Assembly: GCA_002841405.1 (NCBI GenBank)
Contig: PGZR01000002.1
Coordinates: forward strand, 53,387 to 117,386
Length of the DNA: 64,000 nt
From: Firmicutes bacterium HGW-Firmicutes-4
GTDB taxonomy: Bacteria; Bacillota; Clostridia; Eubacteriales; Eubacteriaceae
Reading direction: 5' to 3'
Shown in pieces: positions 62,456-64,000 of this stretch. Made by a program: the position numbers and the translations under genes. Position 1 is the stretch's first letter; each line of letters starts with the position of its first letter. Below the pieces are notes generated by a model that saw only the letters and a program-made list of their open reading frames with translations, was not told the origin of the DNA and made no database searches.

Positions 62456-63433
62456 TTAAAACATTTCCTTGCTGAGTCGGTCAATGACTTTGGTTGTTTC
62501 TTCATAAACACCTGGGAATGAACTAAAGTTCAAGCCTTGGGTCAGGTTCGGAATGAAATATAATTTTCCGCATTCTTTACAGGCTTTTTCGGTATATTCA
62601 GCCACGATTTCTGGTGTCCAGCCAGGGAAATCAACGACGCCACTATCAATTGCACCCATGAAAGTCATTTGCTGGCCGTATTTTTCAATCAGTTCTGGCA
62701 CATTATTGGTTGTCATAACACCCTGCCAGATATCGATGCCCATGTCAATCATAAACGGAACCAGGTTAGCTCCATAAGAATCGCTATGGTGAACAATCAG
62801 TTCAACGCCATTTGCTTTGTAGAAACCGTAGATTTTTTTATAGGCTGGTAAAAAGAATTCCTCAAACATTTCTGGTGAAACAAAGGATGAACGTTGGCTG
62901 CCCCAGTCATCATGATGGAAAATACAATCTGGATGAATGCGGGCGATCAATTCTTTGGCATAAGTCAGTTCATACTCCACCAGATAGTCGATCAGTTCAT
63001 GCATGTCTTCAGGCTCTTCATAAAGAGCCATTAAGGCATCTTCCATGCTCATCAAATGATGGGTCATTTCAAAGATTCCAGGAGCCACAAAAGCAGTTAC
63101 AAATTCTTCATTACGATCAACTGCATTGGCGTGGGCAACAGCCGCGGCCCAAGCTTCGTCTGATGTGGCAACGGCTGGTGCCTTGACTTGGTTTTTCCAG
63201 TCAGTGATGTCTTTTAATACCTTATGTTCTTCATCATGAACCGGGAATCCGCCTAATTGATCTGCTGGCCAGCTGAATGTAATACCCCAGCCATTCTTAA
63301 TCGTTTGCCCTGGTCCAGCCATTTCACCCAGTGGTGCCTCCATGATTAAGTTCATGAATTCATATTGGTTTACAAAGCGATCAGGATTGCCACCTTTGAT
63401 GGTTTCCATTAAATTCTGTCTTTTTGTTAACAT
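62456..63433 (-). CDS. Uroporphyrinogen-decarboxylase-fold methyltransferase (corrinoid-dependent)
   Basis: The 325-residue protein belongs to the UroD/MtaA/CmuA superfamily, whose members move methyl groups to or from corrinoid proteins using a zinc site. Recognisable stretches are RQNLMETIKGGNPDRFVNQ at the N-terminus and the HHDDWGSQ segment near 170. The zinc His-x-Cys of MtaA is not present: the matching segment reads VHHSDSYGAN. The metal site or reaction may therefore differ. AAAGGAG precedes the ATG at 63433. It follows a corrinoid-protein gene by about 60 bases, suggesting a C1-substrate methyltransferase pair. Confidence 0.88.
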   Translation of the reverse strand: MLTKRQNLMETIKGGNPDRFVNQYEFMNLIMEAPLGEMAGPGQTIKNGWGITFSWPADQLGGFPVHDEEHKVLKDITDWKNQVKAPAVATSDEAWAAAVAHANAVDRNEEFVTAFVAPGIFEMTHHLMSMEDALMALYEEPEDMHELIDYLVEYELTYAKELIARIHPDCIFHHDDWGSQRSSFVSPEMFEEFFLPAYKKIYGFYKANGVELIVHHSDSYGANLVPFMIDMGIDIWQGVMTTNNVPELIEKYGQQMTFMGAIDSGVVDFPGWTPEIVAEYTEKACKECGKLYFIPNLTQGLNFSSFPGVYEETTKVIDRLSKEMF

Positions 63434-63495
63434 GCACGGTCTCCTTTTAATTTAGTTATTTGAGTACTTGTTTCGAGTAGCTACTGCTATGCTAT

Positions 63496-64000
63496 TTAAG
63501 CAACCATTTCTTTGGCTTTAACAGCGGCACTACCAGCATCTGGTGCAAATCCGTCTGCGCCGATTTCAGCAGCGTATTCTGGTGTCACAGGGGCACCACC
63601 AACGATGACTTTAACATCCAGTCCGCTGGCTTTAATGGTTTGAACAGCTTCTTTAAGGGCAGGCATGGTTGTGGTTAACAGTCCGGAACAGGCTACTAAG
63701 GTGACATTCTCGTTTTCTTTGATGGCTTCGACAAATTTTTCGGCGGGAACATCGACACCCAGGTCAACCATGGTGAATCCGGCACTTTCGATCATCATTG
63801 AAACCAGATTTTTACCGATATCATGTAAATCGCCGGCAACCGTTCCAATAATACAGGTTCCTAAAGATGCAGAAGTATCTCCGGCTAACAGTGGTCGTAA
63901 AACGTCAACGCCTTTAGCCATCGCTTTAGCAGCGATCAGCATTTCTGGGACAAAGATTTCTCCGGAAGAGAATTTTTCACCAACGACACTCATGGAGTCG
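63496..64000 (-). CDS. Methyltransferase corrinoid protein (5' end outside the window)
   Basis: The frame is open to the right edge; about 168 residues are visible. It starts within the helical cap domain (SMSVVGEKFSSGEIFVPEM) and continues into the cobalamin-binding domain. The lower-ligand motif is DLHDIGKNLV, and TMVDLGVDVP, SGLLTTTM and GGAPV follow. These are the features of MtaC/MttC/MtvC-type corrinoid proteins that carry a methyl group between methyltransferases. The true start lies upstream of 64000. It forms an operon with the UroD-type methyltransferase. Confidence 0.92.
   Translation of the reverse strand, partial: DSMSVVGEKFSSGEIFVPEMLIAAKAMAKGVDVLRPLLAGDTSASLGTCIIGTVAGDLHDIGKNLVSMMIESAGFTMVDLGVDVPAEKFVEAIKENENVTLVACSGLLTTTMPALKEAVQTIKASGLDVKVIVGGAPVTPEYAAEIGADGFAPDAGSAAVKAKEMVA

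Overview
The window looks like a chromosome segment of an anaerobic, Gram-positive acetogen of the Eubacteriaceae, most likely Acetobacterium or a close relative. This is an inference from gene content. A corrinoid protein and a uroporphyrinogen-decarboxylase-fold methyltransferase sit at the right edge. Firmicute-type ribosome binding sites, ChW-repeat secreted proteins and very many c-di-GMP and chemotaxis proteins are also present. I see no rRNA, tRNA, CRISPR array, intact insertion sequence or prophage.

Layout. 1-6.4 kb: a truncated membrane sensor, a PdxA-family dehydrogenase, and a substrate-binding lipoprotein paired with a GGDEF/EAL protein. 6.8-13.5 kb: two large paralogous chemoreceptors with a cysteine-rich PAS domain; the second has a textbook sigma-D-type promoter. 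13.5-15.8 kb: an ECF sigma factor, a small membrane protein and a bactofilin-like surface protein in one operon. 16-17.5 kb: a lipoprotein with a decayed partial copy, and a small ORF interrupted by an in-frame TAG. 17.5-26.5 kb: a tightly coupled operon for an extracellular polysaccharide (GH16-like protein, metallo-beta-lactamase/pseudo-GGDEF/pseudo-receiver protein, HEAT-repeat GT2 synthase, giant membrane-anchored TIM-barrel protein). 26.7-32.3 kb: VOC protein, Ca2+-type P-ATPase, secreted papain-like protease with ChW repeats. 32.4-40.3 kb: a soluble chemoreceptor fused to a PhnD-like binding domain, an M29 aminopeptidase, butyrate kinase, and an ArsA-type ATPase region with a 5'-truncated second arsA next to a MarR regulator. 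40.5-47.1 kb: phosphoesterase, SWIM protein, SNF2 helicase, response regulator, DUF4391 protein. 47.4-50.6 kb: an HD-GYP and a diguanylate cyclase. 50.7-54.2 kb: two diverged copies of a roughly 0.5-kb transcription unit flanking UspA and a PD-(D/E)XK-like protein. 54.2-57.8 kb: a PiT phosphate transporter with its PhoU-like partner and a CHAP/ChW hydrolase. 58-62.3 kb: a MerR-controlled ABC exporter, a frameshifted EcsC gene, and a TetR regulator divergent from a membrane protein. 62.4-64 kb: methyltransferase and corrinoid protein.

How it fits together. Much of the segment is signalling. At least six proteins carry GGDEF, EAL or HD-GYP domains, and several of those are visibly degenerate and probably act as scaffolds or receptors. 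Three chemoreceptors and several extracellular binding domains feed the same theme. The polysaccharide operon contains one of the degenerate signalling proteins, which suggests c-di-GMP-linked control of matrix production. The most unusual element is the pair of 0.5-kb units near 51 and 54 kb. Each has the same promoter architecture with three direct repeats, a conserved seven-codon ORF with a good ribosome site, and a terminator whose stem contains that ORF's stop codon. I do not recognise them as any described RNA family. PHO-box-like repeats upstream of the adjacent PiT gene suggest a link to phosphate.
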